Shown here in pieces: positions 21,641-32,989 of a stretch of 64,000 bases of DNA. The translations under genes were made by a program, and so were the position numbers. Source of the DNA: Brachypodium distachyon. Taxonomy: Eukaryota; Streptophyta; Magnoliopsida; Poales; Poaceae. Under the pieces are notes generated by a model. That model did not search any database. It saw only the letters and a list, made by a program, of their open reading frames with translations, and had not been told where the DNA came from. Position 1 is the stretch's first letter. Each line of letters opens with the position of its first letter. The stretch spans positions 39,012,914 through 39,076,913 of the forward strand of contig NC_016132.3 in the NCBI RefSeq assembly GCF_000005505.3, given 5' to 3'.

Positions 21641-23155
21641 TCAGAAATTTACATCAAAAAACGCAATAGACCAAGTGACCTTCACTAGCATCTTATAGTT
21701 GCCGCAAATGATTTTCTTTTCATCATAGTAGTTGCGCCGTGGAGTAAACTCAACAGTAGTGACACCAACTGGAGCAGCCACAAAAGTCAACAACAGCATC
21801 TCATCCACAGATACACCGACTACGCGTCGAGCTGTCTGCAAAACTCCATTGTCACCAGCGGTTAGAACACCACTCAATTTGCTATCATGTAGCAAAATGT
21901 CACATGGAACGTTGGTAGCGCGTGCAAGGATATTCCCATGGAAATGAACAGGCCCTTCAAGGATCCTGATCTCAACAGTGCCCTCCACTGCGTTCCTTAT
22001 AAATGTGTAGTTTAAATCCAATGTGCTGTGCATGCTGACAAGTGCTTCGGTTTCAACCCTATGTTTGGGTGCAAATGACAGTCTGAAGATGCCATCAACC
22101 ACCATTAAGCCTTTGCTAAGTCTTTCATCCTTGACCTTTCGTCCACTCACATCCGTTACCTTCAGATCAAGTTCAAAGAATATTGAATCGTATATCATCA
22201 GTCCTATCTTCGGGCCAGTCAAAATCAACGAATCGTTCTGCAAAAGAAATTTCCATGGATAGATTTATTGTGTTACAACAAAACATGGTTCTTAGGATAG
22301 TAATTACAGGTGCATCTCGTTTGCAAACGCTATGGAATGAAACAGATACCAGCACAACAAACAAATATATCCACCTATCGGGTTCATCATCCAAGTACAT
22401 ACTGTACAAAAAAACTTATTTTTCAAGAAAACACTGTAGAATGAATAGTGTTTCCCGGAACATAATATGAAGACTATACAATATTTCAAATAAGCATGTT
22501 GATTTACTGCACTGGGTAGCATATTTGCACATACATGATATTCACTTGAGTATAGTCTTGGCTAAATTATCATATTGGATTTAGAATCCAACAAAATTGC
22601 ATAGCTCACTGCCAACTACCTTTGTGTTGACGTTTAAGATGTTCTGATTAAAGAGTGTGCTGCCTATGAATCACAAACAAAAAAAATGAATGAATCGTTC
22701 ACTTGAAGCTTAACACGCATCTGCATGTGCATCTCCATTAAGGATTTTCCAATTCAAGATGTGGCAATTTATTATATGGCGAAACAGAGAAAGCACCAAT
22801 ACAAGAAATACATCAGTGGGGAATTATGTCTAGAAGTGTATTAGATACCGTGAGACACAAATAAGTTTTATGATCTAGTTCTGTCACTAAAAGCCAGGAA
22901 ATAAACTACTGCATATCACCAACTGAGAAATTATACTCACTGGAAAAGTAGAAGCTGCTCTCATTTAGCAGGAAAAAGGGTAATACCTTTGAACGGATCA
23001 ACTGGCAATTGTCTTTATCGCGCCGGAATAAATAGACGCATTGGCGATCCAGACTGTCCCTGGCTAAGACGGTACCATGGACATTTAATGGATAGCCAGT
23101 CAGTGGAAACAATCTTGACCGATACAACATTCACCAAGTTAGACAACTCGAATTC
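21641..23155 (-). pseudogene. 5'-truncated DUF6598 gene, recent copy of the 34.9-kb gene
   Basis: Exon 3 (22237-21641, 597 nt) is fully open and nearly identical to exon 3 of the intact gene at 34865-35461 (NDSLILTGPK to TWSIAFF). Exon 2 ends at 22987 but has lost two bases near 23098 in the SSDYGYP region, shifting the frame, and breaks off near 23155. Sequence of the 16.8-kb repeat block follows. There is no first exon. Introns also align closely with the 34.9-kb gene. A protein from exon 3 alone is conceivable, but I see no start signal for it. Confidence 0.85.
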
Positions 23156-23642
23156 ACTTGGCAACATTCAGCTGCTGCGACATATGCTTTCAGTCGCTTA
23201 ATCCACCTAGGGCGGTGTGATGAATTACTGAAGATCCGCTCATTTGGCTTCATCTTTCCAGATCTTGGAAGGATAATCTTGTCCCAAATCTTCACGGGAG
23301 AATGACATTGAGCAAGCAGGTGTATGGGTATCCTCGTGTAGCTATGTTGTAGGCTAGATCATGTATTTGACCATCCTCGCGGAGCTATGTTGTCCCTTGG
23401 CCAGTCTGCAGGCACTTTGTTTTCTTTGAAGAACTAGCCTAGGCAGAAGAAGAGCGGTTTGGTATCTACACAGAATTCCTGATGGTCAAGTTAGATCTTC
23501 AAATTGCACTTTAGAGTTAGCTAATATTGCTCTTGAATAGTAGTAAACTCCAATTGGCATGTCCACTTTCGTATCAACGTGTCTTCCACTCCAGGGGTTA
23601 AGCTGATTATCTGAATCTGGTGCCACAGGTGGGATGCAGAAT

Positions 23643-24313
23643 TCTTGGACTGCTTGTTTTTTTTCTCGAACACACCGAGCGGTGTGTCATTTTCATTAAG
23701 AAGAAAGCGCAAGAAGCGCAAATACGAAAGGGGCAAAGGTGAGACCCAACAGGCCTCAAAACAAGAGGAAAACTGTACAGCAAAGCAAAGAGAACAGAGC
23801 TAAGCGGGGGGGGGGGGGGGGGGGGGGGGCGGGGAGGGGGAGACGCTCTAGAGCTCGAGCGCCCGCGGCCCTCCAAAGGTCGGCCTCCCCAAGAATATCC
23901 TCGGCAAGACGCGCAGCCACCGGTCGAGCGCCTTCAAAGACACAATCGTTCCGGAGCCGCCAAATGCGCCAAAGGGAGAGGTTGATGAGCGACCGAACCG
24001 ACTTGACCTTGCCACGAAGCCTAAGAGCGCCCTTGGAAAGCCACTCCGAGAGGTCCTCCGAAGGGCGGGGTAAGCAACGAAGCACGCCTGCTTTAGAGAA
24101 GACCTCATGAAGGACCGATTTGGAGAAAGGGCAGTCCAAGAGGAGATGCCGCAGAGTCTCCGGGGCCTGATCGCAGAGCGGACAGAGCGCGTTGAAAGGG
24201 AGATGTCGGCGCTCCAAGCGATCCGCCATCCAACACCGATTAGCAGCCGCGAGCCACACCCAAATCCGACATTTAAGCGGAGTCCAACACCGCCAAATCT
24301 TGGACTGCTTGTT
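23643..24313 (-). mobile_element. 5'-truncated LINE with target-site duplication
   Basis: A direct repeat TCTTGGACTGCTTG(TT) is present at 23643-23658 and 24298-24313. Between them, on the minus strand, is the 3' end of a non-LTR retrotransposon: an open frame (24259-23756) with the zinc-binding RT-associated domain (RCWMADRLERR, CPLCDQAPETLRHLLLDCPF, WRIWRLRNDCVF), then a 3' UTR ending in a poly(A), seen as a T run on the plus strand. The RT itself is missing. The shared block at 17.2 kb shows the empty site. A 24-G run at 23806-23829 lies near the end of the frame. Confidence 0.92.
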
Positions 24314-24419
24314 GTTGACTTGGCTTCTCTTCTTTCATTCAGTTAATCCAGCTGTTGTCTTTGAAGCATCTTCAACCATGGATGTACTCCTAGTACTGAA
24401 CCTACTGCAAAACTTTGGC

Positions 24420-25038
24420 ATATGTACGCTCTTATAGAATTATACCATCACAGCATCCATCTTCCCGGGATTTGGCTGTTGTACATCCGTCTTCGACCAG
24501 GATGATAACCGACGAGGCATTAGGTTTGGTGCTAACCCAACTGTCAGCAGGTCGTGCAAGGGGGCTCCAAGGATCCACCACCGACTTGTTTTCAGTAAGA
24601 TATATTAAAGAAGATGAAATAAATCTTGCTGCAAAGATATAGGAATGCTCTGCAAACATACAAGGTAGAAATACCATGGAAACATACAAGGCGGCGAATA
24701 ATCATACAAAGATGAACTTACTCAATGTCAACACATATATATGTTAACTGAATCCTTTAGGTGGCCAGGTAGATGCGGGTTGGTGCGATCTAATGCTGCA
24801 GCAATGACACCATTAACATCTGCAACTTCTTGTTTGTCATATAGCAGTTAAAGAAATAGATCAGTGCATATGCTAAAACTACGAAGAATTATGTATAAAA
24901 AACTGACAGAAACTGCAGCACGAAAAATAAAACAATCAGGCAGGTGAGTTTCATGGAATGGCATACATACATAGATTGAAAGCTTCAATTGCCAATTTGC
25001 CATATAAAATGGGTGAAGAGCGCACACCAGAAATTGCA
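24420..25038. repeat. DUF6598 downstream sequence, shared with 29585-29880
   Basis: The phrases 'ttgctgcaaagata', 'tgtcaacacatat', 'gacaccattaacatctgcaact' and 'atagcagtta.agaaatagatcagtgcatatgctaaa' occur in the same order in both places. No gene is visible. Confidence 0.6.
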
Positions 25039-26655
25039 TCAGAAGAACACAATGGACCAAGTGACCTTCACTTCCATCTTATAGTTACCTTCCATGATTT
25101 TCTCTTGCTCATGACCGTTGCGCCTTGGAGTAAACTCAACAGTGTCGAGACCATCTACAGCAGTGGCAACAGTCAACAGCAGCTTCTCATCCACAGAGAC
25201 ACGGACTACGCTGCGTGCTGTTTCCATGACTCCAATGTCACAAGCAGTTAACATGCCACTCAATTTGTTATCATGCAGCACAATGTCGCATCAAACGCTG
25301 GAAGTGTGAGCGATGATTTTCCCATGGAATTCAACAGGTACCTCAAGGATCCTGATCTCAACAGTACCCTCCACCGTGTTAGTCATAAATGTGTAGTTAG
25401 ATCCAGTGTGCTGTGCATGCTGACAAGTGTTTTCATTTCAACCCAATGTTTGGGCGAAAATTACAGTCTGAAGATGCCATCAACCACCATCAAGCCTTTG
25501 CTCAGTATTTCATCATTGACCTCTATACCACTCACATCCGTTACCTTTAAATTAATTTCAAAGTGTCGAATCGCATATCATCAATCCCCTCTTTGAGCCA
25601 GTCAAAATCAACAAATCATCCTGAAAAGAAATTTGCATAGATAGATTCAAGGTGTTAGTTACGTTTGAATCACAAAACAAGGCTCTTATAATAGATAATT
25701 TTGAAGTGCATTTTGTTTGCTGCTAAAATTATTCGCTATAATTCCCGTCAAAAACATATATTCGCTATAAGGCAAACAATTGGAGTATTGGTAGCCTTTC
25801 AAATCAACATCATATGAAACAGATACCAGCACGACAAACTAATATATTCATCGATCATGTTCAACGTCCAAGTATATACTGTACAAATAAACAAATAACA
25901 TATTTTTTTCAAGAAAAACACTATAGAACGAATGGTGTTCCTGTACAATTTACCAGAACATAATAATAAGAGTAATAAATATTCCAAACAAGCATATTGA
26001 CTTGCTACACTTGATACCATAGTTGCATCAACAGAATATTCACTTGAGTACAGTCTTGGTTAAATTAGCATACTGGATTTTGGATCATACAAAATTGCAT
26101 ATATATTAAAAACAGAAAATAAAAAATAAAAAACAGAAAATTAAAAAATCAGCTAAGAATCCCCACTTCCAATGCTAGTCACAAATTTCAGACGCTAAGG
26201 CTGCCTCCGCTTTTCATGCCGCAGGCCAAAAAATCATGAAACGTTTGACGACTCGTTTGGTAGAAATGCCATGGATGAGCCCAGGATTAGAGTTCACAAC
26301 TGCATATTGGCCGGTATTTTTATCCTGGCGTCAGCATATAAGCACAGCGCTGTAGATGCTCTAATTTTATATTTTTGGGGGCGCTTATGATCCAAAAGGA
26401 TTTAATCTCAGGTAAAAAATACTAAAACTCGTACAGACCACCAGAATACAATGGACTGAAACATGAAATCCGGAACAAACATCGAAAGGGGGCGTGGTTT
26501 ACGTACATTCCGCATCGAGATCGATATTGTGGCGGCGGAAACGGGTGAAGACGTGCTTCCCCTGCTTCGGGTCGTAGTCACTGAACCTAGAGTCCTGCTG
26601 CTCCTCTTCTTGCTTCTGCTTCTTCCGATGCTGTCGTCCTCCCCTCTCCCACCAT
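25039..26655 (-). pseudogene. DUF6598 pseudogene lacking exon 2
   Basis: Exon 3 remains at about 25622-25039 but contains a stop in the region equal to TTNVPCDI and at least one single-base loss near the DLNYTF region. The C-terminal part (TVEFTPRRN, KVTWSIVFF) is open. Exon 1 remains at about 26650-26507 (RKKQKQEEEQQ, DSRFSDYDPKQGKHVFTRFR) with a normal T|GTACGT donor, but the nearest ATG is out of frame. I could not find exon 2 between them. A LINE remnant adjoins the exon 1 side. Confidence 0.8.
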
Positions 26656-26679
26656 GGAAGAAGAATTGTAATATCGCTA

Positions 26680-27435
26680 AGAGAAGCGCTGATTGCTCCG
26701 AAGAGAACCACAGATGTCATGAGACTGAGAGAACGCCACTCCTGATAATTATCTGCAAGTCCTGAAACTCCTGGTAGGCACCCTCTGAAATGGGGAGAGA
26801 AAAAGGTCCTGGGTATTTTCGGCACAACCAGCATCTCTGACAGAGATCGCACTATCATTAGAGAAGGAGAAGCAGCGGGGGAATTGCAACGCCAAAGGAG
26901 CCTCATTCCACTTTTCGTGCCAAAAGGAGATAGTGACACCATCACGAACGGAACAGGAAGCGACGGCCTTGAATTTGGGAGTCAGACTGATGACATGCTT
27001 CCACCGGAAGGAGCCTCTGGGCTCTTGTAACCAAAGATCCTGGGGCGTGATTAGAGTCATAAAGATTCCAAACCAAATTCATCCAGGGAATATAAAGAAA
27101 GTTGAGAAATTTACGAAGATGTTTCTTAAGATGAGCCTCTTTTATAACTGCAAGATACAAAAAAAACAGCCTACCTTTCTTCTTAGACCTATAAACCTGA
27201 TCCCAAGCTGCCAGCGCCTAGCATTTACCCAAAAAATCAATTTTTCCCATAAACAGATGTGCAACCTTTTGCTGATTTCTAACTTGGTAGTTTCCAGGAG
27301 CTGCAGGACACTCATGGTGTAAGTCGGAAGAACCAAAAGCACCGATTTGACAACCAAACCGTGCCCCCCAAAGGACAGGGCGGAAGAACACATAGCAAGG
27401 CACCTCTCCATACGATCAATGATAGGCATGAAATC
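26680..27435 (-). mobile_element. LINE reverse-transcriptase remnant
   Basis: Minus-strand frames carry the thumb/connection part of a plant LINE RT (MPIIDRMERCLAMCSSALSFGG, then KSVLLVLPTYTMSVLQL) at 27429-27200 and a downstream DGVTISFWHEKWNEAPL-type segment at about 26990-26850. The two parts are in different frames, so it is broken. No target duplication was identified. It abuts the first exon of the DUF6598 pseudogene. Confidence 0.8.
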
Positions 27436-27960
27436 CCGAAGTTGTGCTCCTTGTAATTAAGCTATTTTTTTTAATCCGGTCACTATTGCAAGCTCCATGT
27501 GTTGTCGATGGCAATGTTGTTTTGAGTATATTTTGCAATACTGTTTTTGTTTGTATGTCTATCACCTATTGACAAGTGAGGATTCTGGTGTTTCAGAAAA
27601 CCAACATATGCAGTTTCTCTTGTTAGCAAACCCTCCCAGCATGTTAGCAATTTTACCTCTTGTGCGTCAGCTCAATTTGCAGCAAAAAATAATCGGCCTG
27701 TAGCATCCCTCAGAACCACTCCATTATCAAGTCTCTGGTTTGGAGGCTACACCAACATTGACAGAAACCTCAAGAATCGGCTATTTGCAATGCTGAGGGA
27801 TTCCGTGTAACTTCCCACACACTTTAGAGATCTCGCACGAGGTTTATACTTCTGCACAAGCAGCAGCTTATTGCAGACGTGCCAGATTCCCCACAAGTAG
27901 CAGCAGTGTCGTACTTCCAGCAGCTCATCTGAGACATCCCAGATTCGCAGCACGCCCAGC
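27436..27960. other. No gene supported
   Basis: Contains a 'gacatcccagattcgcag' phrase also found near 15910. Otherwise nothing recognised. Confidence 0.3.
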
Positions 27961-27965
27961 CTTAG

Positions 27966-29319
27966 CAAAGTCTTCCAACCTTGACCGTTCGACGACAAAC
28001 ATCTGTTACCTTTAGAGCAATTTCAAAGACTATCTAATCGAATATCATCAGTCCTCTCTTCAGGCCAGTCAAAATCAACGAATCATCCTGCAAAAGAAAT
28101 TTGCATAGATAGATTCGTGGTGTTAGTTACGTTTGAATCACAAAACAAGGCTCTTGGAAAAGATAATTTTCAGGTCCATTTTGTTTACTGCTAAAACTAT
28201 TCGCTATAAGGCAACAATTAGAGTATTTGTGGTCTTTCAAATCAACATCATATGAAACAGATACTAGCAAGACAAACTAATATATTCATCGACCACATTC
28301 GTCATCCAAGTATATACTGCACAAAAACAAATAGCATATTTTCCAAGAAATACACTCTAGAATGAATGGCATTCCTGCATAATTTTCCCAGAACATAACA
28401 TGATGAGTGAGTATATAATAGTCCAAATAAGTATACTGATTTACTGCACTTAAAACCCTATTTGCAGCAAGTTAATATTCACTTGAGAATCGTCTAGGTT
28501 AAATTATCCTACTTGATTTAGAATCACGTAAACTTGCATATATATAGCACCGCCGACTACCTTGGTGTTATATTTTAAGATGTAGCTATAAGAGAGTGCG
28601 CTGCCCATGAATCACAAACAAGTAAACAACAATGAAGAGTCATTCACCTGATAATTAACATGCATGTGCTACTCCGTTAAGAATTTGCCAATGTAAAAGA
28701 ATTCAAGATGTAGCAATTTCTCAGATGCCTGATACGGGAAGCAGAGAAAGCGACAGTACAAGAAATACAAGTGTGGGGAACTATGTGTCTAGAAGTGTGT
28801 TGGATACTGTAATAAGCAAAAAAAAAAGGAATAGTTCTTAGAATAGATAATTTTCAGGTTCATTTTGTTTAGTGCTAAATTATTCGCTACAAACAATTGA
28901 AGTATCGGTGATCTTTAAAGTCAACACTACATGAAACAGATACCAGCAGAACAAACTAGTAGATCCATCTATCAGGTTCATCATCCAAATATATACTGTA
29001 AAATAAACTAATAACATATTTTCCAAGAAAAAACACTAAAGCATATCACCAACCAAGTAGATTTGTTCACAGAAAAGTAGAAGGCGTTCTCATTTAGCAG
29101 TTGGGAAAGGTAATACCTTTGAGAAAATGAAATGGCAATTGTGCTTGTCGCGCCGGAATACATAGACGCATTGGCAATCCATACTGTCCCTGGCTATGAC
29201 GGTACCATAGTTATTGAATGGGAAGCCGTAGTCAGAGTAAAAAATCTTGACCGAGACAACACTCGCCACCTTACACAACACGAAGCCCTCTCTGAAGATT
29301 TTATCAGTACCAAAAGGTG
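27966..29319 (-). pseudogene. DUF6598 remnant: exon 2 and start of exon 3
   Basis: Exon 2 (29319-29117, 203 nt) is open but lacks 12 nt, four codons, in the GPMRHTD region. Exon 3 starts correctly at 28087 (DDSLILTG) but hits a stop after about 17 codons and loses homology near 27966. No first exon was found upstream. The intron contains a doubled segment like that at 18-19.5 kb. It lies directly downstream of the RIP gene on the same strand. Confidence 0.8.
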
Positions 29320-29349
29320 CTGCCAACAGAACGGACGGCGTGTTCAAAG

Positions 29350-30250
29350 AGAAGAAAATGAAGAATATACATTGGAAAAGAAAGAAGTGGTCCCCTTTGT
29401 CTTTTTTAATTTTATTTTACTAGAAATTCTAATTGATGAATGAATTAAATTGCGTATGTTTGAAATCGTCAAAATTAGGATAGGATGAACTAGTCGAATT
29501 ATCATAGCAGCAAACCATTTTAAGTTGACCCTACTAGATACACAAAACATGTGGTTATTCTGGATATTGGTTGCAAAATATGAAATAAATCATGCTGCAA
29601 AGATAGGAATGCCCTGGAATCATGGCAGTGTATTATAATACAAAGAGGAACTTACAAAATGTCAACACATATTAAATCCTGGTAAGGTCTGAAGCTGCTA
29701 CAGTGACACCATTAACATCTGCAACTATTTTATGCCATATAGCAGTTACAGAAATAGATCAGTGCATATGCTAAAAAATACTAAGAATTAAGTAAAAGAA
29801 AATACAGCACAACCAACAAAAGAATCAAGAATGTGAGTTTCATGGAATGGCATACATACATATAATGAAAGCTGCAATTGCCATCTGAACTGAGGGGGAA
29901 GGCGGTATTTTGTATGCTTAGCTCAATGAAGTTGACAACAACATAATGTCTTAACTGCTCTTCAGTCAAAAAATGTCTTAACTGCTCTGTTTATATTTCT
30001 TTCATGGTGGCAAGGTACTAGTGTGAAGGGCAGATCCTGCATATTCAAGATAAAAATGTCATTATAGACTTCAGATCGCTGTAATATTAGAAAACTATTG
30101 CTAGGTCGCACAACAAATTCGGAAGGTGGAAACCATAACAAAAAGAGAGAACAAGCATAAAGATAGGCAGTGCATGCTCATAACTTAGAATATTTGTCAA
30201 AGAGATAGTAATTTAGGAACTAAGTATACCTCAGGTAGATGACTCCTTTC
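29350..30250. other. Intergenic; includes repeat shared with 24.6-25.0 kb
   Basis: 29585-29880 repeats the block at 24600-25000. The remainder, 29880-30250, is likely the 3' UTR and flank of the RIP gene. No gene. Confidence 0.4.
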
Positions 30251-30257
30251 TTGTCAA

Positions 30258-32567
30258 CTACAATATAATGCCAACAAGTCCAAGAAGATCATTGAAATTG
30301 TATATTCCACTAGTGGGCAAACCAGAAAAACGTCCTCTTCCAAGACGAATAAGGCGGCAGTATATTGACCAGTTCGTAAAATGATCAGAGAATGTTTCAA
30401 TGTTCTCTGGAACTGAAGTACCCAGGGACATCCGGTTGAACATATATAGACGAAATCTCGGAAACCTGATCGCCTCTGAGAAAGTAACTGAGCTCACTAG
30501 CAGAGGGCCTTTGATAAGTGATCCAGGAAAACCAGCTATTCCCTTATAAGTCTCAAATAGCGCGTAAAGACCCAAATTGATGCTCGTGAAGTTGGCACCT
30601 ATATTGTTATAATTACCAGAAAAATTCAATGGTATTGCCGTGGTTCCTCGAAGACTTTCCTCAATATCCATGTAATGGTCACTAAATATGAACCAATTCA
30701 CGTTTCTCTGAAAACCAATACAATAGAGATTATCCAAACTGAATAATAACCTCACAGGTCCCAAATTATCTCGAGTCCAGTTCACTGCAGGGAGCAACGA
30801 AATTACAAAATAACCTTCGCCTTTTGGCAAACTCAGAATCCCTTCAATGAACCCATTTCCTTCCACATTCAAATTCTGCCAAATTCCTATGATGTGGTTG
30901 ATAATTGCATTAAGAAGGTTTTGGTAGTTCACAGTCATAATCGCAGGGTCATCATGTAGCTGCAACTCGAAAACTCGACAATGCTGCAAGAGGAGGAAAA
31001 ACAAGATAACGTGCTATGAGAGATGAATAATTCCCCTGGTAGCAATCCTTCCCCACCCTACTTCATATTGTAGCATCCCCCCACACTTCCTACTACCCTT
31101 TGTAGCCTTATGTACAGTCCACCCATCTAACCATTACCTTTTAGAATACCACAAATGAAATTAAACCAGAAATATAAAGTTGAATGATGCTGAGATAAAT
31201 TATGTTCATTCAATCAAATATACTTGCTAGATAAAAACTATCTTACAAATAGCAGCATTACAAATTTAAGGCAAGAATTGACAAAATACTCAAACTTGAA
31301 CTTCACGGAGAACTTTTTCAAGGAGGCTACGGTACAAAGTTTGATCTCCAGATGTCGTGCATTTCCTTTCCTGTGCAATTTGCTAGATGTTTGGGAGAAC
31401 TACAAATACAACAGAGCAGCATAGTGATACTGCTTGTTCATAATTAATATAGTTCCTCCAAACATCTAGTAAATAATATGAATGCCAAAATTTAGTAAAT
31501 TATGCAAATACAAATAGAATAACAGAACACCAGCTTGAACCGAACATGACATACTAACATGATTCTCTAAGTAATCTACCTTCATCACAATGCATGGGCG
31601 GGCCCACCATAGGAAAATTTGGATGTGTATTCAAATTCTGTGTGTATACTAGAGAGAAGGAACCCAGTTCTAATCACTAGCTTAAATGGTTGGTAACCAG
31701 CAGATCTTGGTTCAAACCCTTATTTTTCCCTTTTTTTTCCTTTCATTATTCTTTCTCTCTCTATTTTCCCCCTTTCATTTGGTCTTCATATCTCAAATTT
31801 CTTGTGTTTCATATGTTATGCAGGGTTCAAAAGTACACACAATAGTTATCACAAACTTTGGGAATGAGCTCACTGAATATCACATACATGGATACGACTA
31901 TTGTCCTACGTTCTTACATGTTCATCATTAGTTCAACTTGAGATTCGCACGAGTGTGCCTCAACTTGGAAATAGACAAAAAATTTAAGACAGACACATTT
32001 GTATATGTTTTAGCGTGTTGTGCACTTGCAAGAAACAAATACAGTGGCTTTCTTTAACTATATTAGCGTGTTGTGCACTTGCAAGAAACAAATACAGTGG
32101 CTTTCTTTACCTATTAGCCCACCAATTCTTCCTACCGGACCTTAAATACACAAAACAAATCACATCATGCTAACCATACAGATGTACAACCTCCTAAATA
32201 AACCATCTATAATTTTGGGACCTAACTTGCGTCTTTCTTTCCCTTTTAATTCTTTCTGTTGTGAATTTTGTTCACGTTTTTACATGGAATAATTTCCTTT
32301 TTAGTTCCGAACACTAACCCAGAAAATCCTGTGCCCTTTTTTTTTTTTTCTTTTGCGCAAAATCCTGTGCCCCTTCCCAGTGTCACAAATTATAAATGGA
32401 TTTAGGTGTGATCACAGATTCACATCTGGCACCAAAGGAGCAAAGGAATAGATAGATGTGCTGACCTCCCATGGAGGTTCCAGAAGAGCAGGCGGCGGTG
32501 GAGGCCTGCGTCCTCGTCCTCGCCCTCGGCCTCGGCCTCGAGAACCCCCGCGGCCGGATTGGGGCAT
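30258..32567 (-). CDS. Ribosome-inactivating protein (rRNA N-glycosylase fold) gene
   Basis: The main exon, 30983-30258 (242 codons with stop), follows a CTTGCAG acceptor and has the type-1 RIP fold signature. The residues expected for catalysis are visible: Tyr in NLYCIGF, Tyr in GNYNN, Glu and Arg in FSEAIRF, Trp in HFTNWS. Such enzymes remove one adenine from the sarcin-ricin loop of large rRNA. Proposed first exon: 32567-32466, 34 codons rich in Arg-Gly pairs and then Pro, ending GAG|GTCAGC in the phase the main exon needs. Together they give 275 residues, typical for the family. No secretion signal is visible, so a cytosolic form is inferred. The main exon is firm; the first exon is a proposal. 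Two broken DUF6598 exons follow on the same strand. Confidence 0.75.
32011..32116. repeat. 53-bp direct duplication in the RIP intron
   Basis: The segment starting 'tagcgtgttgtgcacttgca' at 32011 repeats at 32064 almost without change. Confidence 0.9.
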
Positions 32568-32589
32568 CGGAAAGAATGCAGCAAGAAGA

Positions 32590-32860
32590 ACGCGAACAGA
32601 ACCCGATGTCGGCAGTGAGAGATCCCACGGTGAAGAGAGCGTCGGCGGAGAGCGATCCGACTGTGAAGAGCGCGTCGGCGGCGAGCGGTCCCGCCGCCGG
32701 GAAGAGCGCGGCGAGACGAGCGATCCAACGGGGAAGATCACGTCGGCGGAGAGCGGTCCCAGAGAGAAGAGGGCGACGCAGAGAGCGATCCAACAGGGCA
32801 GAGAGCACGGCGGCGAGCGATCCCGCCGGGCAAGAGCGCGGCGGCAAGGGTTTTTCAGAG
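32590..32860 (-). repeat. Imperfect GC-rich repeats upstream of the RIP start
   Basis: Units of roughly 30-37 bp with 'gagcgatcc', 'gtgaagag' and 'gcgtcggcggagagcg' recur along this CpG-rich stretch, which lies just upstream of the proposed RIP ATG and would be its leader or promoter. The repeats keep frames open on both strands, which gives long but meaningless open frames. Confidence 0.6.
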
Positions 32861-32989
32861 GCGGCGCGCGCTCAGGTTTTGGGCTCTTGTTGTTGTTGGG
32901 TCGGACGCAACGGGCGGGTCGGCTCCACAGGAATCATTATGCTCCACCAATAATTCTCGTGCCGCTCAAAAAACAAAATCTATCTCTTG

